Source: Gonapodya sp. JEL0774
Lineage: Eukaryota; Monoblepharomycota; Monoblepharidomycetes; Monoblepharidales; Gonapodyaceae
Direction: 5' to 3'
Length of the DNA stretch: 64,000 nucleotides
NCBI GenBank assembly: GCA_027604505.1
Contig: JADIIX010000001.1
Coordinates: forward strand, 62,001-126,000
The position numbers and the translations under genes are program-made. The notes beneath the pieces were generated by a model that ran no database searches, had not been told where the DNA came from, and saw only the letters and a program-made list of their open reading frames with translations. Within the stretch, counting starts at the first letter, position 1. The number at the start of each line of letters is the position of its first letter. Shown piece after piece: positions 54,495 through 64,000 of this stretch.

Positions 54495-57400
54495 TCAATC
54501 GAAGCTGATGCCGTTCCTCTGCACCCAAACGAACACCGACAAACTGATCACGAGCATGCTGACCACAATACCTGATTCCAAAAGATTTGAGAACGATAAT
54601 TTGAGAGACGAAAAAAGAAAGGTGCAAGAGGGAAGGATTGTGTGTGAATGCGTGGCGCAAAATGCGGTGGTGAAACCACAACCACACTCACCAATGAACG
54701 CCCAATACGGCTCATCTGGCTCGCCCGTTCCCTGCCACGGAACGTGGACCTAAAGTTTCCACGGGAGAGGTGAACACCATGAGCACGATGGATTTGTCAA
54801 GACGAGGTTCACAAGTGGGTTCCGGGTGCTCACGTTCATGCCCCAGAGACCTGTGATGACGTTCAGTGGGACGAGAATACTGGCCAATGCAGTCATCTGT
54901 GTAGGAAAGTCAGCGTTCAGTTCAAATAAGAAGGAAAAAAACTTGACACAGATGACCGCACCCCCTTCCGCATCGTCCCACGCCCAATCGCTCTGGCAGA
55001 CTAAGCACCGCCACCTACCTTCATCACCACATCGTTCGTCTTATTACTACTCTGCGTGATCTCTATGCTGATCATCGCCAGGTAATTCGAGTGACTGCGC
55101 GCCAGGGTCTTTTCGTGGTGCTCCAGGTTCTGCATGGACGTCAGCACGTGGTCTTGAATGTCACCCAAGTAGAGAGACACTTCGGGATGCGCGAATCGGG
55201 GACGCGCGCGCTTGGAAAGGGTGCGAAGGACGTCGGACTTGCCAGAGAGGAGACGGAGGAGGAGAGAGAGTTTCTTCCGGGACGCGCCTGGTGAGTAGGT
55301 GAAGCGTGGATGGTGTCGGGGATACAGTGTGCGTGGGCAGAAGCACATTTCGAAGGGTTTTTCATCAGCTCACCGATCCGTCTCAACATGTCGGTTTGCT
55401 CGCTCTCCCTCAAGATCAACACCAGATCGTCGATGCTTTCCACCTCAAACTCTACACCTCGCAACACCGGGGCAAAAGAGTCCACCACGTCATCGATCAG
55501 GGCGTAGTTGATCCAGTCTTGGGGCGGGACAGGACATGCAACAACATGAAAGTGAAAAAAAAAAAAAAAAATCAGAAAAAATAAAGACATAACAAGGAAA
55601 GGAGAACTAGTTCAGACTTCAACAGGACGTTTCGGCCACGCCGAGTGCCCGGGTCTCTCCATAATCCCCTCACCTGGGTTTATCTGCATCCCGTACATCT
55701 TGAGCTGCTCCATCCGCCTCACCACGTTACGCGGGTGTGACAGCGCGCTCCTGTGGAACTTTATGGATCGAGCGAAAAGGAAAAGGAAACCCCCGATATA
55801 CGGTTCAGCACGGTCAATGCTCATGGCTCACGGCTTCCGTCCACCCCACCCCGCCCCAGTGAACCGGGTTCTTTTATCGTTCACCGCGATCGGGGGTGCG
55901 ACGGCGAAAAAAAACTCACGGACAGGACCCAATCCTTCCCCACGAGGATCTCCATGTTGACTGGTTGGAGGTAGTTGAGCGAGTACTCGTCTGGGTCGAA
56001 CGTGCGCATCACGCTTGTGGTAGAAACGGGGAACGAGAGCGGGTTTGTGTCGCCGTCAGCACGAACCAGAACCAGCGACCACGCGGGAGGGACCAATCAG
56101 CAAGCACATCACACAAACAAAAAGTGAAAGGAAGGAAAGAAGAAAATACACACACAAAAAAAAAAAAACTCACATGAAGTAATAATTAACATACATCTCA
56201 CACTTCTCCCTCGACTCCGCGTCTTCCGAGAGTACGTCTTCGGCCGTGAGGGGATGGATCGAAAAGATCTGGGGACGGGGCCCGGTGCCCGGGGGAGGGG
56301 GGAACGGCGGTTGGTCGGTGGGTGAGGCAACGGGTTGACAATACAGAGCTGGGACGAAAACAAGAACAACCACTTGACATCCGGCACGGCAGAGGCGTGA
56401 TCCAATGTGGTTCACCCTCACGCACATACACGTGGCCCTGTCCCACTTAGCCTAACCTCCCCTCCCCCCCACCTCCCCCGGATCCCAACCCCACCTTTCC
56501 AAACCCCGCCATCTCCTCCTCCGTCACCCCCTCCACATCGATCCAGAACCACCCACGCGTCATAGCCGCAACAAACGCTTCTTCTGCTGGTTCGTGTGCG
56601 TCGTCTCCCTTTTCCTTGTCCTGTCCCTGTCCCTGTCCCTGTCCCTCCGCCCCACCGCCCCCGGCCCGCCACCCGCCACCCCCAAACTCCAGCCCCGCAA
56701 ACGTCGAGGCAGACACGAGACCAGTGGCCGCGGAATAGAACGACACCCGCGGTCGGTGGGCGGTGGGGGGGGTCCCCGCAGACCCGTACCCGTACCCGTA
56801 CCCGTTGCCGTTGCCGTTGCCATTCCCGAGCCCGTACCCGCCGCGGGGGACCGAGTAGGGACTCGAGGGTGGCTTTCCGTTTTCGAGCCCCGCACTCGCA
56901 CTCGCAGCCGCCGCCGCCGCCGCCGCAGCCGCCGCGGCCCGTCCCGTCCTGACCATGTCCCGCACCGCGTCCAGGTCGGTTTCGAAACTGGGCACTAGTC
57001 CGCCGGCCCCATCGCTTTCCACGCCGACGCCAACGCCGACGCCGACGTGCACGCCGGTGCCGTCGCCGGTGACGTCTACGTAGCCGTAGCCGTAGCTGTC
57101 CCCATAGCCGTCCCCGTCGACGTCGCTTTCCATTGCTGTTCTGGGTGCGGTGGTGGTCGCGGTGCCGGTGCCGGCGGCGTTTGCGTTGGCCCGCCGTCCC
57201 CTGTGCCCCCTCGGGCCCCCCTCCATCTCCATCTCCCACGCGTCCCCGTACCCGTACCCGAACCCATCGTCGTCGTCGTGGGGTCGTGGGGAACGGGAGA
57301 CCCTGCGGTACGCTCGGTCTCGGTCGACGCTCGAGTCCAGGTCCCGGTCCAGGTCCAGGTCCCGGTCCCGGTCCCGGTGCCAGTGCCTGTCACGCTGCAC

Positions 57401-58762
57401 CTCCAACTGGTACCCCCACTCACGCCGGTCCCCCTGCACGTCCCATGCGTGCATATCCCTTTCCCGCACACCGACACCAACACCCACACCCACATCCACC
57501 ACACCTCGTCCGCGTCCGCGTCCGCGTCCCCGGGCCCGCCCCCGTACGCCCCCTCTCCCTCCCCCCCCATACTCGCCGCGTGGAGAGGTCCTCCCCGGAG
57601 GTGGTTGCGCGGCAGGAGTGGGGGTGGGAGATGGAGATGGAGACGAGGATGTGGAGGGTGGTGGGGGTGGAGAGCGCGCAGCAGGTGGCAGAGTGGGCCG
57701 TGGCCGGGTGGAGGAGGTGGTGGTGGCAGGTTCGGGTGCGTCGTCGTTGTCTTTGTCCGTGGGCGCCCCCACCGCGCTGGTCACGTGCGTACCTCCAGCG
57801 GGCGTAACGTGTGCCTGTGCGTCGGTGTGTGTGGGCCCGTGTCCCGCCACCACCACGGCCGCTGGCGGTGCGTCTCGTCCACCGACAGCACCAGCACCGG
57901 CACCTCCTCCACCCCCCGCAGCTCCCGCAGCACCCGCGGCGCCTCCAGAACCCCCCGCCACCGGGCCACCGCCCTCCCTCTCCCTCTCCCTCTCCGTGTC
58001 CACCATACCCATGTACATCCCCACGCCCATACCCACGCCCATACCCGTGCCCATGCCCATGCCCATCCCCACGGACGACTTTCGCCGCTGGCGGAACGGT
58101 TCGAGCTGTGCCAGGGGGTCTGTGGAAGCTGATGGTGGTGAGGAGGATAAGGATGTGGCTGTGGCGGGGGTGGGGGCGAGGGGGGGGGGGAGGGATGGGA
58201 AGGAAGGGGAGGAAGGGAGGGTGGGTGGGAAAAAGGACACCGGGGAGGAGTGGAGGTGGGGGTGGTGGTGCGTGGTGCGGGGAGGGTGGGGTTGGGGGTG
58301 GGTGTGGGGGTGCGGGTGCGGGTGTGGTGGACTTGAATGGGAAGGGGGGGACCCGGACGTGGGCACGGACATGGACATTGAGAGGGGAAGCAAGGGGTCT
58401 GTGGACGATGCGGAGACGGCCGAGAGAGTTGCGAGGGATGTGGCGGAGAGGGCGGGTGTGTGTGCGTTGGTGTGGGTGTGGACGTAGGCGTGTGGGGAGG
58501 GGAACGACGGGGCAGAGTGAGCGTGGGAGTAGGCGTGTGGGGAGTGCGAGTGTGGAGACGGGGGAGGAAGAGGGAGAGGTGGATGTGGAGGAGGTGACGA
58601 GTGATGTGCCGGTGCGGTGTTGGTCCTTCCCACTCCCACGCCCACGGCCACACCGACGCCCAGTCCGGTGTCGGTCCCCGTCCCCGTCCCGTTCATCAGA
58701 GCCACTCCCGGGCCATAATGGGAGGAGGAGGTGGTGGAGGAGATGGAGTTGGAGGTGGGCAT
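54495..58762 (-). CDS. ALR/CorA-type magnesium transporter with giant low-complexity N-terminus
   Basis: A CorA-superfamily Mg2+ channel closest to fungal plasma-membrane Alr1/2. The start is the ATG at 58760-58762 (MPTSNSISSTTSSS). The first exon is about 770 codons of Ser/Pro/His/Gly/Arg-rich repeats ending in FVAAMTRGWFWIDVEGVTEE (about 56510-56570). Then FSIHPLTAEDVLS with EKCEMYVNYYF (about 56165-56260), DPDEYSLNYLQPVNMEILVG, SALSHPRNVVRRMEQLKMYG (about 55690-55750), DWINYALIDDVVDSF, VESIDDLVLILRESEQTDML and TSMQNLEHHEKTLARSHSNY. The two membrane helices follow: LASILVPLNVITGLWGMN (pore-mouth GMN motif, about 54830-54895) and VVSMLVISLSVFVWVQ (about 54515-54560). It ends NGISFD, stop 54495-54497. 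It contains (AAA)n, (GMG)n and (RDRD)n tracts. Confidence 0.92.
56590..58490. repeat. Dense GC-rich microsatellites within the Mg transporter coding region
   Basis: Short repeats in multiples of three or six bases: CCCGTA repeats near 56785-56805, CCGTTG near 56805-56825, GCCGCC near 56905-56935, GGTCCAGGTCCCGGTC-type near 57340-57380, CCCATG/CCCACG near 58010-58070, and (GGGTGC)n near 58300-58330. They are in frame with the minus-strand protein, giving Gly-Tyr, Gly-Asn, Ala, Arg-Asp, Met-Gly and His-Pro runs. Their codon-multiple length is what expected selection against frameshifts would leave. Confidence 0.85.
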
Positions 58763-59724
58763 CGAGGGTCGTGGGGGAACTATGGAGGTGCGCCAAGAAA
58801 CCCGAAAACCCGAAACCCGAAGTCCGAAGCCCGACCGGCGGTTTGGTTCTGCAACGAGTGCGCGGATTTTCTTTATAAGTACTTGGTAGAGGGAAGTAAA
58901 AAGTCCGCCCTCCCGCCGCCCGGGCACCGGGGACCGGGGTCCCTGGATCCGAGGTCGTTGAGACAAAAGTCCCCAACGTGCATCACACGTACATACCACC
59001 GTGTTTCCACCAACCCAACCCTCACGCGTTCCTCGTTGTTTGGGTTGGTTCCTCGGTCCGTCACTGATGGTTTGTGCCTGTGCTTGTGCTTGTGTCTGGT
59101 ACTGTATGGTATCGTTATTGGTACGGTATTGTGTGCGTGCTGTGGTGCCGTTTGGCTGGTTCCTCCTCACAAAACCGAAACGAGCCTCTGGACCGACCCC
59201 GACCGCCCCAGAAACCTCAGACCACAGACTGGAAATAGGACATGTCCTCTATATACATACATGTCTTCTATATACATAGAGCGGCACTTTATTTTTACTC
59301 TGGACTCGCTCTGGGGCGTCTCTTGACCAATCTGTATGTGGACTATTCTGGCGCCAATCAAATCAGCATAAAATTTGGAATTCAAATAAAAATGCTCTGT
59401 AATGGTGGTGTGTTTTGGGTGGAGGGTGGGGTGGGTGGGAAGGGGCGGAGGTGGCGTGTGCACCAAGGTCCCAAGGGAGTGCATGGTGACCCAGACATCC
59501 CCCGTTCATTGATTCCCGCCCATCGCAGGCATCGCCCCCATCGATTCCCGCGATTTCCCCGTTTTGTTTCGTCACTCGGTCCCCATTCGCCATTCCGCCC
59601 TTCCACCGCTTCCCTGCCTGCTCTTTCACGCTTCCCCGCCATCCCCATCCACCCAATCCCCATACCCACTTCCCCACTTCCCTACTTCCCCCCCCTCCGC
59701 ACCGTCCCACCCACCCCACCCGCA
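58763..59724. promoter_or_regulatory. Divergent promoter region, Mg transporter and NUF2
   Basis: About 960 bases between two divergent genes. A TATAAAG on the minus strand (58871-58877) lies about 110 bases upstream of the transporter ATG. A short imperfect CCCGAAACCCGAAGTCCGAA repeat is at 58801-58835, and a doubled ATATACATACATGTCTTCTA-type stretch is near 59250-59280. Long open frames here on both strands are composition effects. Confidence 0.55.
58871..58877 (-). promoter_or_regulatory. TATA box candidate for the Mg transporter gene
   Basis: TATAAAG on the minus strand, 109 bases before the ATG at 58762, the only AT-rich core element in this GC-rich divergent region. Confidence 0.5.
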
Positions 59725-62700
59725 ATGACCGCCCAAGTCCACCTCTCATTCCCCGTCCTCAAAACTCCCGACGTCCTCCACTGCCTCTCAGACCTCGGTT
59801 TATCCTGTTCGGATGACGATCTCAAGAACCCGACTCCCTTGGGCGTACAACGCATCTACGAACAGTTGCTCGGGTACTTGTTGGGCGCAGCCGCCAGGGA
59901 TTTCTTTCCCGGGTCTGCAGGTCAGCCCGCTTTTCAGGTCTTGCAGCATTTGGATAACCCGGAATTGCACATGGACGCTTTGCAGGCTTTGGTGTTTTAT
60001 AAGCAGCTGTGAGTATTGAGCCGGCAGGAGGTGAGCGAAGCGAACCGGAGGCCGGCCCAGCGCGAGCGCCTCGCCCAAGCGTCAGCGACGGGCAGAGTCC
60101 GCCGGAGGCGATTGATTCCTCGCGGAGTGACCCTTCTCGCCCAAGCGTCAGCGACGGGCACAGTCCGCCGGAGGCGAATGATTCCTCGCGGAGTGACCCT
60201 TCTCGCCCAAGCGTCAGCGACGGGCACAGTCCGCCGGAGGCGAATGATTTCTCGCGGAGTGACCCTTCTCGCCCAAGCGTCAGCGACGGGCAGAGTCCGC
60301 CGGAGGCGATTGAACTTTGCGGTCCATATGGGTCGGTGACGGCCCATATGGACCAATTGACCCTTTGACCGGATTGCGGTCCATATGGTCCCGACTCGTG
60401 GACCTCGTGGATTTGAGACCGATCGACCGTGTGACTCGTGAACCACGTGGATTTGGGACCGTTTGACAGTTTGATTCATGGCCTATACGGACTTGTGACC
60501 CTTTGTGACTCATGTCCCTCCACCCCCTTCTCTCTTCCCCTCACTCCCAGTTCCAAAATCCTCCGCCGTGTCGGCTACCCCCTCTTCACCCTCCGCGACC
60601 TGCAACGACCCGACCCTCTCCCTTTACGCCGCGCCCTCTCGGCCCTCATCAACTTTGCAAAGTTTAGAGAGGAGAGACTAGGCATGTGGGAGGCCATGCA
60701 GGCCAAGGCGGTGGGTTCCAGTGCGGAGCGTGTTTATTTATCGAGATGAGGCGGGCCTTGCCCCCGCCCGCCGTGAGAGAGTGCGGACCAATATGTGACC
60801 AAATTTGACATTTCGCCCGAGGCAATCAATTCACACATTCGCGGTCCATATGGGGCGGATGGACCCAGGATGGACCATAACCATATGGACCAAAATTGAT
60901 CCGTTTGGATTTCTTTCATTGGACCTTTGTGCGAGCGTTGGCGAGATGGTGGTCTTTTTGTGGGGGGGGGGGGGGGTGGGAGCAGGGGGGGGTGGGGACA
61001 GTGGCCCCACGGGGGACCGCGGGGGGCAATGGGCAAGGGTGGGTGAGAGACAGNNNNNNNNNNCCCCCCCGGCCCGCCGGGCGCACCCCCCCGCCCCCCC
61101 CCGCACCACCCTCCATCAACCACCAGGAGGACCTCGACGACCAGCGTCTCATGACCGAGCAGAGGTTCCAGGCGCTCGAGGCCAGGGTGAACGCGCTGCG
61201 GTGAGTAGAGAGGACCTGGGGGGGGGGGCGGGGCAGAAGGAGTGGGCAGAGGGAGGAGGGAGGAGGGAGGAGGGAGGAGGGAGGAGGGAGGAGGTGGAGA
61301 GAGTGGTGTGTTGGCAGTGGGCAGTGGGCATGTCGCGGCCGAGAGGGCGGGAAAGGTGGGGTGACCCCTGACGCGTGACCAGTGTGACGGCCCTAAAACG
61401 GGCCAAAAACGGCAAGAAGCGCCAGTGGAAAGTGGAAAGTGAATAGTGGTGTCGGGGTCATGTAGGGAAAGATGTCGAGCGTGGTGGGGGTTGGGTGCCG
61501 ACGTAACTCTCTGCCACCAAAAACTCTCGAAACCTAATCCCCGTTTCCCAACCCCACCCCGCACCGCCCGCGCCCCCCCCACCCAGTCTCCTCCGCGCCG
61601 AACAAGAGCCCCTCCTAGAATCCGCCAAAGCCGAGAACATCTCCATCTCGGAAAAACTGACCCAATCCGGCCGGCAGCGGCGGGACCTCGAGTCGGAGAT
61701 CGACCGGATCCGCCTCGAGAGAAAAAAGGAGACGGAGCGGCAGGCCGAGACGGAGCAGAGGACGGCCCAGGTCAAGCAGGACGTGGCCAGGTTGAAGGGG
61801 AGGATCGTGGAGAATCCAGAGGGGTTGAGGAGGGTGGGTTGGGTGGTTTGGGTGGTGGGGGGTGGTGGGGGGTGAGGGGTGACGCGAGGGGCACCGGTTG
61901 CGTTGCGAGACGGTGATGGGTGACGCCTGCTTTGCTTCCTTTCCTTTCCGTCCCTTCCCCGACCCCCTTCCTTACCCCCCGGTGGCACACTCCCCCTTCT
62001 CTCCCCTCCTCCTCCACGTACCACCGGCGCCACCGCGTACCTTTTGCCCCTCGCCCCATCACAACCACCAGACCATCGTCGATATGACGGGGAGTCTTGC
62101 CGGGGAACGACTCGCGGTGGCGGAGAAGGAGAGGAAACTGAGGGAACTCAAGGCCAGGGCAGACGTGTTGGGGAGGTTTGAACAGGTGAGGGGAATCGGG
62201 GAGGCGGGGAGGGAAAGGGGGGCGGATGGTGGAGACTGTGTTGGTCTCGCGTTGTTGAGGTTCCGACAATTCCGCTCAAAACGCATGTGTCACTTTCCTC
62301 CTTCCCTCCTTCCCCTCCTCCCACTCGATCTGTTCCGGCTCCTCGCTTCAGGACCTCGACCGACTCCAACCGACGCTGGCCGAGCTGGAGAGCGAGCTCA
62401 AGCGGCTCAACGTCGCCCTGCGGGGGCCCACAGAGGCGCGCGAGGCCCTCGAGAGGGCGCAGGGGGAACTGAAGGACTTGGAAGCGAAGGGGATGGTGCG
62501 TGGGCGATGAGGGGAAGAGGGGGTGCGGTGCGCGGGAATGGGACGGGACTCGGTCCAGATTTTGCGCGACAGGCCATACCAAACATTGTGTGAGGGGGAA
62601 CTGGTGTCTGACCCGTCTTCGTCTCCTCCCACCCCCCACCCACCCCCGCATGATCCCGTCCCCTCCCTCCCGCAGCATCTGGCCCGCCAGGTCCAAGTAT

Positions 62701-63227
62701 CTCAAGAAAAGCTCACCCGTCTCACGCAACTCGCAGCCCAAAAGCGAAAAGGAGCCGCGGAGCGGGCCCGCCGGTCCAAGGAGGACTTGGAACTGCTGAG
62801 GAAGGATCGGAACGGGAGGGAGAAGGCCGCGCAGGAGGAGAAGAGGGAAGGGGATGAGTGGGCGAAAAAGGTGCGTGGGGTGGGGGCGGCCGAGATGGGG
62901 CAGGGGGAGGTTGGTCGTGGCCGAACGGAAGGGTGTGGTGGAGATGGTGGGGGGACATGTTATCTGACGCCTGTCTCTGTGTCTCCTACCCCCCTCGTCG
63001 CCATTCTATGCGCGCCATTGTTTTGCCCGTCATGGTGGCCGTTCCTCCTCCACCCGCACACACCATTTGCCCCTGCACGACGAACGCAGATCGAGCACCT
63101 CCGCGAGCAACACGGGACGCTCATGACCGCACTGGACTCGGAATACGCGCGACTCAAGGCGCAGCTGGAGACGTATGCGCGGGAAGTGGTGCAGGCGTGT
63201 GGAGGGCTGGAGGGGGAGTTGAGGTGA
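59725..63227 (+). CDS. NUF2: Kinetochore protein NUF2 (NDC80 complex)
   Basis: A subunit of the NDC80 complex that attaches kinetochores to spindle microtubules. Exon 1 (59725-60008) holds the first half of the calponin-homology domain: FPVLKTPDVLHCLSDLGLSC, NPTPLGVQRIYEQLLGYLLG, DALQALVFYKQ. It splices in phase at 60551 to LSKILRRVGYPLFTLRDLQR and LRRALSALINFAKFREERLG. Later exons are coiled coil: EDLDDQRLMTEQRFQALEAR, LLRAEQEPLLESAKAENISI with SEKLTQ, TIVDMTGSLAGERLAVAEKE, LAELESELKRLNVAL and IEHLREQHGTLMTALDSEYA, ending LEGELR with the stop at 63225-63227. About eight exons. Intron 1 carries a minisatellite, and intron 2 an assembly gap. Divergent from the Mg transporter gene. Confidence 0.94.
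60056..60315. repeat. 66-bp minisatellite, about four units, in NUF2 intron 1
   Basis: The marker CGCCCAAGCGTCAGCGACGG begins at 60072, 60138, 60204 and 60270, an exact 66-base period with a few variants (CAGAGTCC or CACAGTCC; GATTGATTCC or GAATGATTCC). As 66 is a multiple of three the units stay open in two plus frames and one minus frame, giving repetitive ORFs that are not genes. Confidence 0.95.
60316..60900. repeat. Dispersed GGTCCATATGG motif in NUF2 introns 1 and 2
   Basis: The palindromic core CATATG, mostly within GGTCCATATGG or its complement, occurs at about 60321, 60341, 60378, 60843 and 60881. At 60378-60391 it is a full 14-base palindrome (GGTCCATATGGTCC in part). Around 60392-60510 there is also a degenerate repeat of about 45 bases (ACTCGTGGACCTCGTGGATT-type). 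Confidence 0.8.
61054..61063. other. Assembly gap (10 N) in NUF2 intron 2
   Basis: Ten N bases between a long G-rich tract (60960-61050) and a C-rich tract. True length is unknown. The exon starting GAGGACCTCGACGACCAGCG follows within about 65 bases. Confidence 0.99.
61237..61295. repeat. (GGAGGGA)n tract in NUF2 intron 3
   Basis: About seven units of GGAGGGA/GGAGGAG, with G-triplets repeated every seven bases, a G-quadruplex-prone purine tract. Confidence 0.85.
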
Positions 63228-63457
63228 GCTGGGGAGGTCGCAGGAGCAGAGGGGAAACAGCGTGGGCGGGGACAGATGAACGAAGACGGGGTTTATGAGA
63301 GGGGTCTTTATTTAGTTTGGGATGGATTTTTACTGTAACAGTGAAGTATTTTGTTTCTTTGGGTTTTTTCTTGGAGGGGGTGGTGGTTATATGGGGGGTC
63401 ATGCAGTGTTCGCGGCTGTTTCTCTTGCACCTTCCCTACCCTCCTTTTAAATCTTTG

Positions 63458-64000
63458 ATGGCGGGGCCGCCTAGAAAAAAGCCCAAGCTCGAAAATCATG
63501 AGGCTTCGTCGCAATCTTCTCCGCGACTGAAGGAGGGCAAGAAACGTGCCGGTGGGAAGACATCGATCAACTCTGCTCACGACGACACCGAGAAGCAGGG
63601 AGCCCACATCCACGGGCCAAGTTCCAGGATTGAGCAAGGATCAAAATCTGTCACAGATGAGCATATGACTGGTCGTGGAATCGGAACGGAGGAGGATTCT
63701 GTGGGGGGAGGTGAAGACCAGCCCGTCGCGGAGATTCCACGCGACGAGAGTTTCTGGCTGGATTCGCTGGACTCGAGGAACGATGAGAAGATCTATAAAG
63801 GTGAGAATCGACTTTTTTGTTTTGCCGACTGTGCGAGTCCAGTCAGGGTCGGCGTAGGGTTACATTCCGTCTGTCACTAGGACTTGTCTCCATGGCGACC
63901 ACGCTCCACGACTTGCTCCGCCGTGTGGAGACTCTTTCGGATCTCTCTACAGACGTGCAATCGAGGACACACCCGAGTGCTACCGATACTTTGGTTCGGG
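63458..64000 (+). CDS. 5' part of an unrecognised, probably nuclear protein
   Basis: The ATG at 63458 starts MAGPPRKKPKLENHE, with a strong SV40-like nuclear localisation motif (RKKPK). A Lys/Ser-rich disordered region follows, then DESFWLDSLDSRNDEKIYK. A GT donor near 63800 and an AG acceptor near 63880 join to a second exon containing LHDLLRRVETLSDLSTDVQS, a likely helical segment, which runs past the window end. No family recognised. The start is good because the frame upstream lacks another ATG after 63410 and codon use changes there. Confidence 0.6.

Noticed and set aside
57047-58878. Long plus-strand frames (up to 445 codons) opposite the Mg transporter first exon
   Set aside because: High GC and codon-multiple repeats keep several frames open; they have no domain, and the minus frame leads directly into conserved CorA sequence.
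60056-60315. Possible CRISPR-like array
   Set aside because: The repeats are head-to-tail without unique spacers, in an intron of a eukaryotic gene.
60009-60368. 119-codon plus frame and a matching minus frame over the minisatellite
   Set aside because: They arise because the 66-base unit is a multiple of three; NUF2 splices out this region in phase.
1-64000. tRNA, rRNA or snRNA genes
   Set aside because: I looked for tRNA-type B boxes and conserved rRNA blocks by eye and found none convincing; a covariance-model scan would settle it.

Overview
The window reads as nuclear DNA of a fungus with many short GT-AG introns (mostly 50-140 nt, donor usually GTGAGT), split genes on both strands and little intergenic space. 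Several signs point to a zoosporic (chytrid-like) fungus: a FANK1-like gene (fibronectin III plus ankyrin repeats, a family tied to ciliated lineages), DIRS-type tyrosine-recombinase retrotransposon fragments, and fungal-type ATO/GPR1, ALR-type Mg transporter and NUF2 genes. The species cannot be named from the sequence. Exon joins and protein ends were worked out by eye from frame, splice signals and family motifs, and no alignment was run.

Layout, left to right. 1-3.5 kb: a PP2C phosphatase (cut by the window start) and an RNF5/RNF185-type ER ubiquitin ligase. 3.5-5.9 kb: a decayed DIRS-like fragment with RNase H and tyrosine recombinase. 6.1-8.3 kb: an ATO/GPR1/FUN34 acetate transporter divergent from mitochondrial BOLA3. 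8.4-14.3 kb: two tandem, distinct acyl-CoA dehydrogenases. 14.5-16.4 kb: gankyrin/Nas6 divergent from the RNA polymerase subunit RPB6. 16.9-19.5 kb: a tail-anchored ALDH3-type fatty aldehyde dehydrogenase. 21.0-32.5 kb: a pair of inverted repeats of about 1 kb enclosing about 9.5 kb with the FANK1-like gene, WDR70, a small unknown, an NTF2-like protein and a two-TM cysteine-rich protein. 32.6-34.5 kb: a second DIRS-like fragment (Gag-like plus reverse transcriptase). 34.9-36.7 kb: RPP30 (RNase P/MRP). 36.8-43.1 kb: a large DDX60-type Ski2-like helicase, divergent from a KHA1-type K+/H+ antiporter (43.5-47.1 kb). 47.4-51.3 kb: an F-box/LRR-like protein. About 53-54.2 kb: NDUFS7 of complex I. 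54.5-58.8 kb: an ALR/CorA Mg transporter with a very long, GC-rich, low-complexity N-terminus. 59.7-63.2 kb: kinetochore NUF2, with a minisatellite and a 10-N gap in its introns. The start of an unrecognised nuclear-looking gene runs off the right end.

Most genes are housekeeping and there is no evident gene cluster. BOLA3 and NDUFS7 are mitochondrial, and the ACADs, FALDH and ATO transporter touch lipid and C2 metabolism, but their neighbourhood is probably incidental. The most unusual parts are the inverted-repeat-bounded block, where a repeat-derived open frame runs into the gene next to each arm, the two complementary DIRS fragments, and the sharp rise in GC and simple repeats after about 56 kb.
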